A DNA stretch of 64,000 nt from Rhizobium terrae. GTDB taxonomy: Bacteria > Pseudomonadota > Alphaproteobacteria > Rhizobiales > Rhizobiaceae. Of this stretch, positions 8,395-18,753 are shown piece after piece (within the stretch, counting starts at the first letter, position 1; each line of letters opens with the position of its first letter). Location: positions 248,001 through 312,000 of the forward strand of contig NZ_QJKM01000004.1 of assembly GCF_003425685.1 (NCBI RefSeq), given 5' to 3'. The notes under the pieces were generated by a model. It was given only the letters and a program-made list of their open reading frames with translations, was not told the origin of the DNA and did no database searches. The position numbers and the translations under genes are program-made.

Positions 8395-9143
8395 GCAAAG
8401 CGCCGGAAAAGAAGGAAACGACCAGGCCCGGGACGAAGAAGGCGAGGATCGCCGCCATGGGCGACCTGCATGTCAAGGAACATGGCACGACCTCCTACAA
8501 GGATCTATTTTCCGAGATCTCCCAGGCCGCCGACATCCTCGTCCTGACTGGCGACCTTACCGACCTCGGCAAGGTCAAGGAGGCCGAAATCCTGGCCTCC
8601 GACCTGCGCTCCTGCTCCATCCCCATCGTCGGCGTGCTCGGCAACCACGACTACGAATGCGGTTGCGTCGAGGAGGTCACCCATATTCTCAAGGAGGCTG
8701 GCATCCATCTCCTCGAAGGCCAGGCGGTCGAGATCGACGGCGTCGGTTTTGCTGGCGCGAAGGGCTTTGCCGGCGGTTTTGGCCGCCACATGCTCGGCTC
8801 CTTCGGTGAACCGGCAATCAAGGCCATGGTGACGGAAAGCGTCGAGGAAACCATGCGGCTGGAAAATGCGCTGCGGCAGGTTCGTTCCGAGCGGGCGATG
8901 GTCGTGTTGCACTATGCGCCGATCCGTGAGACCGTTGCCGGAGAACCCGAGGAAATCTATCCCTTCCTCGGCTCCTCGCGCCTCGCGGAAACCATCGACC
9001 GCTTCCCCGTGTCTGCCGTCGTTCACGGCCATGCCCATCGCGGCACCTATGAGGGCAAGACCCCCGGCGGCGCTCCGGTCTACAACGTCGCCTCGCATAT
9101 CGAGAAGCCGACCGGGAAACCGTATGCTCTGCTGGAACTCTAG
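8391..9143 (+). CDS. Calcineurin-like metallophosphoesterase
   Basis: A 250-residue cytoplasmic protein with all metal-binding blocks of the calcineurin-like phosphoesterase family: GDLH (Asp25, His27), LTGDLTDLG, GNHDYE, a middle His in VVLHYAP, and VVHGHAHRG near the C-terminus. The first 18 residues are Lys-rich and probably flexible. It starts inside the stop of the nucleotidyltransferase gene, so the pair is probably translated together. Family members hydrolyse phosphomono- or diesters including cyclic nucleotides; an opposing pair (nucleotide added by one enzyme, removed by the other) is an attractive inference but unproven. Confidence 0.88.
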   Translation: MSKAPEKKETTRPGTKKARIAAMGDLHVKEHGTTSYKDLFSEISQAADILVLTGDLTDLGKVKEAEILASDLRSCSIPIVGVLGNHDYECGCVEEVTHILKEAGIHLLEGQAVEIDGVGFAGAKGFAGGFGRHMLGSFGEPAIKAMVTESVEETMRLENALRQVRSERAMVVLHYAPIRETVAGEPEEIYPFLGSSRLAETIDRFPVSAVVHGHAHRGTYEGKTPGGAPVYNVASHIEKPTGKPYALLEL

Positions 9144-9182
9144 GACGTTCCTGCATCAAACCGGCCGGATTGCGCGGCAAGC

Positions 9183-9545
9183 CTATTCGTCCGTCCGAGG
9201 TTCGTGCAGCTCGGGATCACGCCGGCATTTCGACAAGGGCAGTTGACGGGTGGAGAAAATCTGCCTGATGCTGCCGTCCTTGTCGCTCGAAACATTCATG
9301 CAGAAGCAGGCGTAGCCGTGACTGTAGTTGATGGTCACATGCTCGCCCTCGGCCATGTCCTTGATCTTGTCCATGCCTTTCGCTCCGTAGCCACCCTGGA
9401 GCATGATCAGCCATTCGCTCTCCGCATCAACCAGCGTCCAGTTGCGAGGGCTCGGATTGATCAGCCAGCCGCACCGCGTTTCGGCAAGCGCCGCCGCCGG
9501 CACGAACAGACAGGCCAAGCATATCGCAAACAGTTTCTTCATCAT
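9183..9545 (-). CDS. DUF4087 family secreted protein
   Basis: A 120-residue protein with a clear signal peptide (MMKKLFAICLACLFVPAAALA) followed by RCGWLINPSPRNWTLVDAE and WLIMLQGGYGAKGMDKI, the hallmark of DUF4087. Five Cys residues in the mature part suggest disulphides in the periplasm. Function unknown. It is convergent with the metallophosphoesterase gene. The first of two adjacent Met codons is given; the second (9542) is equally possible. Confidence 0.82.
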   Translation of the reverse strand: MMKKLFAICLACLFVPAAALAETRCGWLINPSPRNWTLVDAESEWLIMLQGGYGAKGMDKIKDMAEGEHVTINYSHGYACFCMNVSSDKDGSIRQIFSTRQLPLSKCRRDPELHEPRTDE

Positions 9546-9616
9546 CGCCCCCGTTCAACCCACCAATACGGTGTGCGTTGATCTGCGTGTCCACGGCGAC
9601 CCTGGTGCCGACACGC

Positions 9617-11014
9617 TCAAATATGCAGCGCATGCCCCAGCGCTTTCAGCGCCGACTCGGCAAAGGCTTCGGACTGGGTCGGATGCGCATGGATCGTTCC
9701 CGCTATATCCTCCAGCCGCGCGCCCATCTCTAGCGCCAGCGAGAACGCCGCCGACAGTTCCGAAATCCCCGCTCCCACCCCTTGGATGCCGAGAACGAGG
9801 TGGTTGTCGGCGCGCGTCACCACCCGCACGAAACCCTCTTCCGCCGACAAGGTCATCGCCCGACCATTGGCAGTGAACGGAAACTGCCCGATCTTGACCT
9901 CACGCCCACCCGCCCGCGCTTCATCCGGCGACAAGCCCACCGAAACGATTTCCGGGTCGGTAAAGCAGACGGCGGGAATGGCGCGCTTGTCCCAGGAGCG
10001 GCGTTTGCCGGAGACGATTTCGGCCACCATCTCGCCCTGCGCCATCGCCCGGTGCGCCAGCATCGGTTCGCCTGTCACGTCGCCGACCGCGTAGATGCCG
10101 CGCATCGCGGTGCGGCACTGCTCGTCGATCCTGAGGAACCGGCCGTCCATGTCGAGTTCCAGTTCCTCGCGGCCCCAGCCCTCGGTCAACGGCCTGCGCC
10201 CGATGGTGACCAGCACCTTGTCGGCGGCGATGCGCTTTTCCTCGCCCTCGCCGGTCTCGGCCAGCAACGCCTCGCCGTTCGAGGACATGCTCTTCACCTT
10301 GGTGCCGAGCAGAACTTCGACGCCCAGGGCCGAAAGCCTTTTCGCGATCGGCTGCGTGAGTTGTGTATCGTAGAGCGGCAGGATGCGGTCGAGCGCTTCG
10401 ACGATCGTGACCTTCGACCCCAGCTTGGCGAAGGCGATGCCGAGTTCCAGGCCGATATAACCTGCTCCCACCACCGCCAGCCTTTGCGGAACTTGGGTCA
10501 GGGACAGAGCACCAGTCGAGGAAATCACCTTACCGCCGAAGGGTAGCGCCGGCAGCTCGACCGGTGCCGAGCCCGTGGCGATGACGATGTTTTCCGCCCG
10601 GATCACCTGCTCGCCGGTCTCCGTCTCCACCGCCACTGTCTTGCCGTCCCGGAATTTCGCACGGCCGACGACGATTTTGACACCCGCCTTTTTCAGGAGG
10701 CCAGACACGCCCATGGTCAACCGGCCGGTAATGCCGTCCTTCCAGGCCATGGTCTTCGCAAGGTCGATGGCGGGATTTTCAGCCCGGATGCCCATCGCAT
10801 TTTTGCCCGCCGCCATGATGACCGTGTTGTGGAAATCGTCAGCCGCGTGGATCAGCGCCTTGGATGGGATACACCCGATATTGAGACAGGTGCCGCCGGG
10901 TTTCGCCATTTCGACGATGACCGTGTCCACCCCCAGTTGGCCGGCCCGGATGGCGCAGACATAGCCCCCCGGACCGGCCCCTATGACGAGAAGTTTGCAG
11001 GTGATATCCTTCAT
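9617..11014 (-). CDS. lpdV: Dihydrolipoyl dehydrogenase, E3 of the branched-chain complex
   Basis: FAD-dependent disulphide oxidoreductase (465 residues) that reoxidises the lipoyl arm of the E2 subunit with NAD+. Visible are the FAD motif GAGPGG (12-17), the redox-active pair in GGTCLNIGC (Cys43, Cys48), the NAD motif GAGYIGLELG, the second FAD motif YAVGDVTGEPMLAH, and the catalytic His444/Glu449 pair in HPTQSEAF. It lies 15 bp after the E2 gene as the last gene of the bkd operon, so it is assigned as the dedicated E3; rhizobia usually carry other lpd copies elsewhere. Confidence 0.95.
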   Translation of the reverse strand: MKDITCKLLVIGAGPGGYVCAIRAGQLGVDTVIVEMAKPGGTCLNIGCIPSKALIHAADDFHNTVIMAAGKNAMGIRAENPAIDLAKTMAWKDGITGRLTMGVSGLLKKAGVKIVVGRAKFRDGKTVAVETETGEQVIRAENIVIATGSAPVELPALPFGGKVISSTGALSLTQVPQRLAVVGAGYIGLELGIAFAKLGSKVTIVEALDRILPLYDTQLTQPIAKRLSALGVEVLLGTKVKSMSSNGEALLAETGEGEEKRIAADKVLVTIGRRPLTEGWGREELELDMDGRFLRIDEQCRTAMRGIYAVGDVTGEPMLAHRAMAQGEMVAEIVSGKRRSWDKRAIPAVCFTDPEIVSVGLSPDEARAGGREVKIGQFPFTANGRAMTLSAEEGFVRVVTRADNHLVLGIQGVGAGISELSAAFSLALEMGARLEDIAGTIHAHPTQSEAFAESALKALGHALHI

Positions 11015-11029
11015 TGTTCTTCTTTCACC

Positions 11030-12337
11030 TCACTCCTCGACGAAGATAAGCGCCGGCGTTTCCAAAAGCGCCTTCAGCCGCTGCACGAAGGTTGCCGCAT
11101 CCCAGCCGTCGATCACTCGGTGATCGAAGCTGGAAGACAGGTTCATCATCCTGCGTGGAACGAACTGCGTGCCGTCCCAATGCGGCCGGATCGCCATCTT
11201 GTTGACGCCGATAATGGCCACTTCCGGATGGTTGATGACCGGCGTCGAGACGATGCCGCCCATGGCGCCGAGCGAACTGATGGTGATCGTCGAGCCCGAA
11301 AGCTCTTCCCGCTGGGCGGTGCCGCTCTTTGCGGCATCGGAAAGTCGGGTCACCTCGCGGGCGCAGTCGAAGATGTCGCGTGCCTCCGCATGCTTCACCA
11401 CCGGCACGACAAGCCCCGAAGGCGTCTGCGCCGCAATGCCGATATGCACGCCACCGAACTGACGGATGACGCCCGCCTCGTCATCGAAATGCGCATTGAT
11501 CCCCGGCTGCTCGGCAATCGCTTTCACCATGGCGCGCATCAGGAAGGGCAGGATCGTCAGCTTCGGCTTGCCCGGCTTCTGATTGCCGTTGAGCCGCCCG
11601 CGCAGTTCTTCCAGCGCCGTCATGTCCACCTCCTCCACATAGGTGATGTGAGGGATACGCGACTTGGCGAGCGCCATCTTTTCGGCGATCCGGCGGCGCA
11701 GGCCGACGACCTTCACCTCCTGCACGCTCTTGTTCGGCTGGAGACCGGCAGCGGCTGCGCCACCACTTTCGCGACTCAGGAATGCGTCAAGGTCCTCATG
11801 GGTGATGCGTCCGGCCGGACCGCTTCCCGGCACCTGCCGCAAATCCACACCGGCTTCCTTGGCGCGCAGGCGCACGGCGGGAGGGGCCAGCGGCTTTTCG
11901 CCTTCAGCGCGCGGAGCCCCCGCCCCCTTCGGCAGGGAAGTCGCTGCAGGCTTCGCCGAAGCCGCCTCCGTCACCGGCTTCGGCTTCTCCGCAACCGGCT
12001 GCTGTTTCGGCTCGACGACAAGAGGAGTGACCTCCGGCGCCTTTTCCGGCTGAGGAGCCGCGATGTGAGGCTCCACGTCGCTATCGCCATCGTCCCCGGG
12101 AGTTCTGATCTTCAGGATGACGGTACCCGTCGCAATCACATCGCCGATCTCGCCGTGGCGGAAGGTCACCTCGCCCTCCACCGGCGACGGGATTTCCACG
12201 GTCGCCTTGCCGGTCATCACGGCGGCAAGCACCATGTCCTCCTGCACGATATCACCAACCTTCACATGCCACTCGACAAGCTCGGCCTCCGCGACACCTT
12301 CGCCGACATCCGGCAGCTTGATGATCTTCTCGCCCAT
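11030..12337 (-). CDS. bkdB: Branched-chain 2-oxoacid dehydrogenase E2 (dihydrolipoyl acyltransferase)
   Basis: A 435-residue core enzyme that transfers the acyl group from lipoamide to CoA. Order of domains: lipoyl domain (about 1-80, lipoyl lysine Lys44), a Pro/Ala/Lys-rich linker, a peripheral subunit-binding domain around 151-187 (PAVRLRAKEAGVDL, GPAGRITHEDLDAFL), and the catalytic domain ending in DHRVIDGWDA with His406 and Asp410. The lipoyl site reads MTGKA instead of the usual DKA, so the Asp before the lysine is Gly. It is one nucleotide after the E1beta stop and 15 bp before the E3 gene. Confidence 0.95.
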   Translation of the reverse strand: MGEKIIKLPDVGEGVAEAELVEWHVKVGDIVQEDMVLAAVMTGKATVEIPSPVEGEVTFRHGEIGDVIATGTVILKIRTPGDDGDSDVEPHIAAPQPEKAPEVTPLVVEPKQQPVAEKPKPVTEAASAKPAATSLPKGAGAPRAEGEKPLAPPAVRLRAKEAGVDLRQVPGSGPAGRITHEDLDAFLSRESGGAAAAGLQPNKSVQEVKVVGLRRRIAEKMALAKSRIPHITYVEEVDMTALEELRGRLNGNQKPGKPKLTILPFLMRAMVKAIAEQPGINAHFDDEAGVIRQFGGVHIGIAAQTPSGLVVPVVKHAEARDIFDCAREVTRLSDAAKSGTAQREELSGSTITISSLGAMGGIVSTPVINHPEVAIIGVNKMAIRPHWDGTQFVPRRMMNLSSSFDHRVIDGWDAATFVQRLKALLETPALIFVEE

Positions 12338-12338
12338 C

Positions 12339-13352
12339 TCAAGCCTCCATCATTTCGCGCAGCGCCCGGCCGACGCGCGCCGGCCCCGGAAAATAATCCC
12401 ATTCCTGCGCATGCGGATAAGGCGTGTCCCAGCCGGCGACACGCACGATCGGCGCTTCGAGGTGGTAGAAGCAATGCTCCTGCACCAGCGCCGCCAGTTC
12501 CGCGCCGAAGCCGGAGGTCAGCGTCGCCTCATGCACGACCATGCACCGGCCGGTCTTCTTCACGGATTGGACGATGGTTTCCAGATCGAGCGGCAACAAC
12601 GTCCTAAGGTCGATTACCTCCGCATCGATGCCCGTCTCCTCCGCCGTCGCCTCGGCCACATGCACCATCGTGCCATAGGCGAGCACGGTCACCGCCGATC
12701 CAGGCCGGCGCACCACCGCCTTGCCGAGCGGCACGGTATAATGCTCCGCCGGCACCTCGCCGAGCGGATGCGCTGCCCAGGACGTTACAGGCTTGTCGTG
12801 ATGCCCGTCGAACGGGCCATTATAAAGCCTCTTCGGTTCGAGGAAGATCACGGGGTCCGGGTTCTCGATCGAGGAAATCAGCAGACCCTTGGCATCGTAG
12901 GGATTGGACGGTACCACCACTTGCAGGCCGCAGACATGAGTGAACAGCGCCTCCGGGCTCTGGCTATGCGTCTGACCGCCAAAGATGCCGCCGCCGGTCG
13001 GCATGCGGATTGTCACGGGGCAGGTGAAATCGCCGTTCGAGCGATAGCGCAGCCGCGCCGCCTCCTGGGTCAACTGGTCATAGGCCGGATACATGTAATC
13101 GGCGAACTGGATCTCGACGCAGGGTTTCAGGCCATAGGCCGCCATGCCGATCGCAGCACCGACGATGCCGGATTCGTTGATCGGCACATCGAAACAGCGC
13201 GTCTTGCCGTATTTCTGCTGCAGGCCCTGCGTGCCGCGGAAGACGCCGCCGAAATAGCCGACATCTTCGCCGAACACGACCACATCGCCGTCGCGCTCCA
13301 TGGAGACATCCATGGCGCTGCGGATCGCCTCAATCATCGTCATGCGTGGCAT
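12339..13352 (-). CDS. bkdA2: Branched-chain 2-oxoacid dehydrogenase E1 beta subunit
   Basis: A 337-residue transketolase-type protein forming the thiamine diphosphate E1 heterotetramer with BkdA1. Family blocks seen: MTMIEAIRSAMDVSMERD at the N-terminus, VVFGEDVGYFGGVFRGT, the ESGIVGAAIGMAAYGLKP segment, and VHEATLTSGFGAELAA followed by RVAGWDTPYPHA near the C-terminus. The frame is open upstream into repeat DNA; the ATG at 13352 fits the family start, with GGAGG 7 nt before it. A palindromic repeat of about 130 bp separates it from the E1alpha gene, unusual because their products are needed in equal amounts. Confidence 0.95.
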   Translation of the reverse strand: MPRMTMIEAIRSAMDVSMERDGDVVVFGEDVGYFGGVFRGTQGLQQKYGKTRCFDVPINESGIVGAAIGMAAYGLKPCVEIQFADYMYPAYDQLTQEAARLRYRSNGDFTCPVTIRMPTGGGIFGGQTHSQSPEALFTHVCGLQVVVPSNPYDAKGLLISSIENPDPVIFLEPKRLYNGPFDGHHDKPVTSWAAHPLGEVPAEHYTVPLGKAVVRRPGSAVTVLAYGTMVHVAEATAEETGIDAEVIDLRTLLPLDLETIVQSVKKTGRCMVVHEATLTSGFGAELAALVQEHCFYHLEAPIVRVAGWDTPYPHAQEWDYFPGPARVGRALREMMEA

Positions 13353-13385
13353 GAGGAGGCCTCCATGGATTTGAAGTTGGAGCAA

Positions 13386-13517
13386 GAGGCCCCCTCACCC
13401 GGCCTCCGCTTCGCTCGGCCACCCTCTCCCCGAGGGGAGAGGAGGAGTGGAGATGGCGCAGCACTTCCCTTCTCCCCACGGGGAGAAGGTGGCCCGAAGG
13501 GTCGGATGAGGGGGCTC
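13386..13517. repeat. Multi-hairpin palindromic intergenic element (RIME-like)
   Basis: Mosaic repeat between bkdA1 and bkdA2. Imperfect outer arms: GAGGCCCCCTCACCCG at 13386-13401 against CGGATGAGGGGGCTC at 13503-13517. Two inner perfect hairpins: CCTCTCCCC/GGGGAGAGG (13423-13431 and 13434-13442, loop GA) and CCTTCTCCCC/GGGGAGAAGG (13468-13477 and 13480-13489, loop AC). The arrangement and base content resemble the RIME-type intergenic mosaic elements of rhizobia. It would be transcribed within the bkd mRNA as very stable RNA hairpins. Confidence 0.8.
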
Positions 13518-13545
13518 GGTGTCCAAGCGTTCAACAAACTCATCC

Positions 13546-15596
<2,051 letters not shown>

Positions 15597-15607
15597 CCCG
15601 CCTCTCC

Positions 15608-16738
15608 TCAGTTCGCAAGCCCGCGGGCGATGATGATCTTCTGGATATCGGACGTACCCTCGTAGATCTGGCAGACGCGTACATCGCGATAGATGCGCTC
15701 GACCGGGAAATCGGAAATATAGCCGTAGCCGCCGAGCGTCTGGATCGCCGCCGAGCAGACCTTTTCCGCCATCTCGGAGGCGAAAAGTTTGGCCATGCAG
15801 GCCTCGTCGAGACAGGGTTCGCCGCGATCCTTCAGCCGCGCCGCATGCAGCACGAGTTGACGAGCCGCCTCGATCTGCGTCTTGGCATCGGCCAGCCGGA
15901 ACGCGATCGCCTGATGATCCAGCAAGATCTTGCCGAAGGTCTTTCGCTCCTTGGCGTAAGTCAGCGCCACATCGAACGCCGCCTGCGCCATGCCGACGCA
16001 TTGCGCGGCGATGCCGATGCGACCCGCTTCGAGACCCGAGAGCGCGATCTTCAGCCCCGCGCCTTCCGCGCCGATCCGCTGGCTTTCGGGAATGCGAAGA
16101 TTGTCGAACATCAGCGCCGCGGTGTCGGATGCCTTCTGCCCGAGCTTGTCCTCGATCTTCGAGACGGCGAAACCCGGAACATCGGTTGAAGTCACGAAGG
16201 CGGAAATGCCGCGCTTGCCGGCCGAAGGATCGGTCACGGCAAAGATGATGATCGTCCCGGCGATCTTGCCGGAGGTGATGAACATCTTCGAACCGTTGAT
16301 GACATAATCGTCACCGTCTTTCGTGGCGCGGGTGCGGATCGCCGCAGCGTCGGAGCCTGTATCGGCCTCGGTCAGCGCGAAGGCGCCGATATGCCGGCCC
16401 TCGGCGAGCGGTCGCAGGAATGTTTCCTTCTGGGCGTCGGAAGCATGGGCGTCGATGAGCGAACAGACGGGAGAATTGTGGACGCTGACCAGTGTCGAAA
16501 CCGCCCCGTCGCCGGCCGCGATCTCCATCAGCGCGCTGGCATAGGCGACATAGGAACAGCCGACGCCACCCCATTCCTCGCCCGCGCGCATGCCGAGAAA
16601 ACCGAGCTCGCCGAGCTGGCGCAGCACGTCCGGCTCGATCGCATGCGCCTTGTCGCGCGCGCTGGCACCGGGTTTCAGAACCTCGCGGGAAAACTCCGCG
16701 GCGGTGGAACGGATGAGCTCCTCCTCATCTGTCAGCAT
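15608..16738 (-). CDS. Acyl-CoA dehydrogenase, short/branched-chain type
   Basis: A 376-residue flavoenzyme that desaturates acyl-CoA at C2-C3. FAD-binding blocks [12 protein letters not shown] and FITSG, the dimer block [16 protein letters not shown], the loop [20 protein letters not shown] and the catalytic Glu360 in YEGTSDIQ are all present. It is the first gene of the bkd operon, so likely substrates are 2-methylbutyryl-CoA or isobutyryl-CoA made by the Bkd complex; isovaleryl-CoA is possible. GGAGGAG 9 nt upstream supports the start. The enoyl-CoA hydratase and thiolase steps are not encoded here. Confidence 0.92.
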   Translation of the reverse strand: MLTDEEELIRSTAAEFSREVLKPGASARDKAHAIEPDVLRQLGELGFLGMRAGEEWGGVGCSYVAYASALMEIAAGDGAVSTLVSVHNSPVCSLIDAHASDAQKETFLRPLAEGRHIGAFALTEADTGSDAAAIRTRATKDGDDYVINGSKMFITSGKIAGTIIIFAVTDPSAGKRGISAFVTSTDVPGFAVSKIEDKLGQKASDTAALMFDNLRIPESQRIGAEGAGLKIALSGLEAGRIGIAAQCVGMAQAAFDVALTYAKERKTFGKILLDHQAIAFRLADAKTQIEAARQLVLHAARLKDRGEPCLDEACMAKLFASEMAEKVCSAAIQTLGGYGYISDFPVERIYRDVRVCQIYEGTSDIQKIIIARGLAN

Positions 16739-16926
16739 GCAAAGATCTCCTCCTCGAAACCGTCTGCATAGCGCCTAATTTAGGGCCTCAAACCACGGCA
16801 GGCCACTCTTTCGAACTTGTTATTTATTGCGAGTTCCAGCAATTTTCTTTCGCCAGAAAGGTGCCATGGAACCACAAAGCCATTTGATCGTTTGCCGGTC
16901 TCTTTCAATCAGGGGCAGGTGAGCAT

Positions 16927-18753
16927 ATGCCGGATCTGGACGCCGTAGCCGAGTTCCGCATCTATCCAAAAACATGGGGAGCCGAATATGTCGCTGCCGG
17001 CGAAGTGCGCTTCCGGCTCTGGGCGCCGGGCCAGAAAACGGTGGCGCTGCGCCTGAACGGCGAAGACACCGAAATGAGCCGCAGTGACGACGGGTGGTTC
17101 GAATTACTGGCAACCGGCGTCACACCCGGTGCGGAATACAGCTACGTCCTGGCGGACGGCATGGTCGTGCCCGATCCGGCTTCGCGAGGCCAGAGGAAGG
17201 ATGTCAACGGCCCTTCCCTCGTCATCGATCCCACAAGCTACGACTGGCGGCATCCGGATTGGAAAGGCCGGCCATGGGAAGAGACCGTCGTCTACGAACT
17301 GCATGTCGGAACCTTCACCGAACAGGGTACCTTCCGCGCCGCGATCGACAAGCTGCCACATCTCGCCGAGCTCGGCATCACCATGATAGAGGTAATGCCG
17401 GTCGCCCATTTCGGCGGCAACCGCGGCTGGGGGTACGACGGCGTGCTGCTCTACGCGCCGCATGCGGCCTATGGCGCACCGGAGGATTTCAAGGCTTTCA
17501 TCGATGCCGCCCATGGCCACGGCCTTTCGGTCGTGCTGGATATCGTGCTCAATCACTTCGGCCCGGAAGGCAATTACCTGCCGCTCCTGGCGCCCGATTT
17601 CTTCCATAAAGAAAAGATGACGCCCTGGGGCGCCGCGATCGCCTATGACGTCGAGCCTGTCCGCCGCTACATTGCGGAATGCGCGCTTTACTGGCTGGAG
17701 GAATTCCATCTCGATGGCCTCCGCTTCGACGCCATCGACCAGATCGAGGATATCTCCGAAAAGCATGTGCTGGTCGAGATCGCCGAACGCATCCGCGCCG
17801 AGATCACCGACCGGCCGATCCATCTGACGACGGAAGACAGCCGCAACGTCATCTTCCTGCATCCGCGCAACGAGGACGGTTCAGCACCGCTCTTCACCGG
17901 CGAGTGGAACGACGATTTTCACAACGCGGTACATGTGTTTGCGACGGGAGAAACGCATGCCTATTACAAGGAATTCGCCGAGGACCCCGAAAAGCTGGTC
18001 GCCCGCGTGCTGACGGAAGGGTTCGCCTATCAGGGCGAGGTGTCGCCACAGACCGGCAGGAAGCGCGGCGTCAAGAGCATCGACCAGCCGCCGGTCGCCT
18101 TCGTGGATTTCATCCAAAACCACGATCAGGTCGGCAATCGCGCCCAGGGGGAGAGGCTGATCGAGTTGGCTGGAGCGGACAAGGTGAAGGTGCTGCTCGT
18201 TGCGCTCCTGCTTTCGCCGCATATTCCGCTTCTCTTCATGGGCGAGGAATACGGGGAGACGAATCCGTTCCTCTTCTTCACCGATTTCCACGGCGATCTT
18301 GCAAAAGCAGTGCGCGAAGGTCGCCGCAAGGAATTCGAGGGGCATGCGGGCCATGAAGGCGAGACCGTACCCGATCCCAATGCCAGAAAGAGCTTCGACA
18401 TCAGCAAGCTCGACTGGGGAAAAATGAAATCCGCACAGGGCCGGGATTGGCTGGACTTCACGAAGTCGCTCCTGAAACTGCGGCAGAAGATCATAGTGCC
18501 GCTGCTCGGCTCGGCAGGCGGCCGCTCCGGCAGGATCGTGAAGACCGACAAAGGTTTTGTTGCGGTGTCCTGGCAATTCCCGGGGGGCAAGTTTTCCATG
18601 GCGGTCAATATCGGTGACAAGACACAAGGCGTCCCGGACATGCCGGGCAAGGGCATCTTTGCCTATCCCAAGAAGGATCATCCCGAAAACGTGACGGAAC
18701 TACCGCCCAATTCCGCGCTCGCCTGCTTCGAAGCTACGGGAGCCGCCAGATGA
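16927..18753 (+). CDS. treZ: Malto-oligosyltrehalose trehalohydrolase
   Basis: GH13 enzyme of 608 residues that releases trehalose from malto-oligosyltrehalose made by TreY. An N-terminal beta-sandwich (about 10-110) precedes the barrel with VYELHVGTFTEQGTF. Catalytic residues by motif: nucleophile Asp268 in GLRFDAID, acid/base Glu303 in TTEDSRN, and Asp400 in IQNHDQVGNR. The PLLFMGEEYGE block follows. AGGTGA precedes the ATG. The stop overlaps the treY start by 4 nt. It is divergent from the bkd operon. Trehalose made this way protects against osmotic and drought stress and draws on stored glucan. Confidence 0.96.
   Translation: MPDLDAVAEFRIYPKTWGAEYVAAGEVRFRLWAPGQKTVALRLNGEDTEMSRSDDGWFELLATGVTPGAEYSYVLADGMVVPDPASRGQRKDVNGPSLVIDPTSYDWRHPDWKGRPWEETVVYELHVGTFTEQGTFRAAIDKLPHLAELGITMIEVMPVAHFGGNRGWGYDGVLLYAPHAAYGAPEDFKAFIDAAHGHGLSVVLDIVLNHFGPEGNYLPLLAPDFFHKEKMTPWGAAIAYDVEPVRRYIAECALYWLEEFHLDGLRFDAIDQIEDISEKHVLVEIAERIRAEITDRPIHLTTEDSRNVIFLHPRNEDGSAPLFTGEWNDDFHNAVHVFATGETHAYYKEFAEDPEKLVARVLTEGFAYQGEVSPQTGRKRGVKSIDQPPVAFVDFIQNHDQVGNRAQGERLIELAGADKVKVLLVALLLSPHIPLLFMGEEYGETNPFLFFTDFHGDLAKAVREGRRKEFEGHAGHEGETVPDPNARKSFDISKLDWGKMKSAQGRDWLDFTKSLLKLRQKIIVPLLGSAGGRSGRIVKTDKGFVAVSWQFPGGKFSMAVNIGDKTQGVPDMPGKGIFAYPKKDHPENVTELPPNSALACFEATGAAR

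Noticed and set aside
8391..9143. A toxin-antitoxin call for the nucleotidyltransferase/phosphoesterase pair
   Set aside because: The nucleotidyltransferase-fold is suggestive, but neither partner matches a known toxin or antitoxin family by eye, so only the coupling is claimed.
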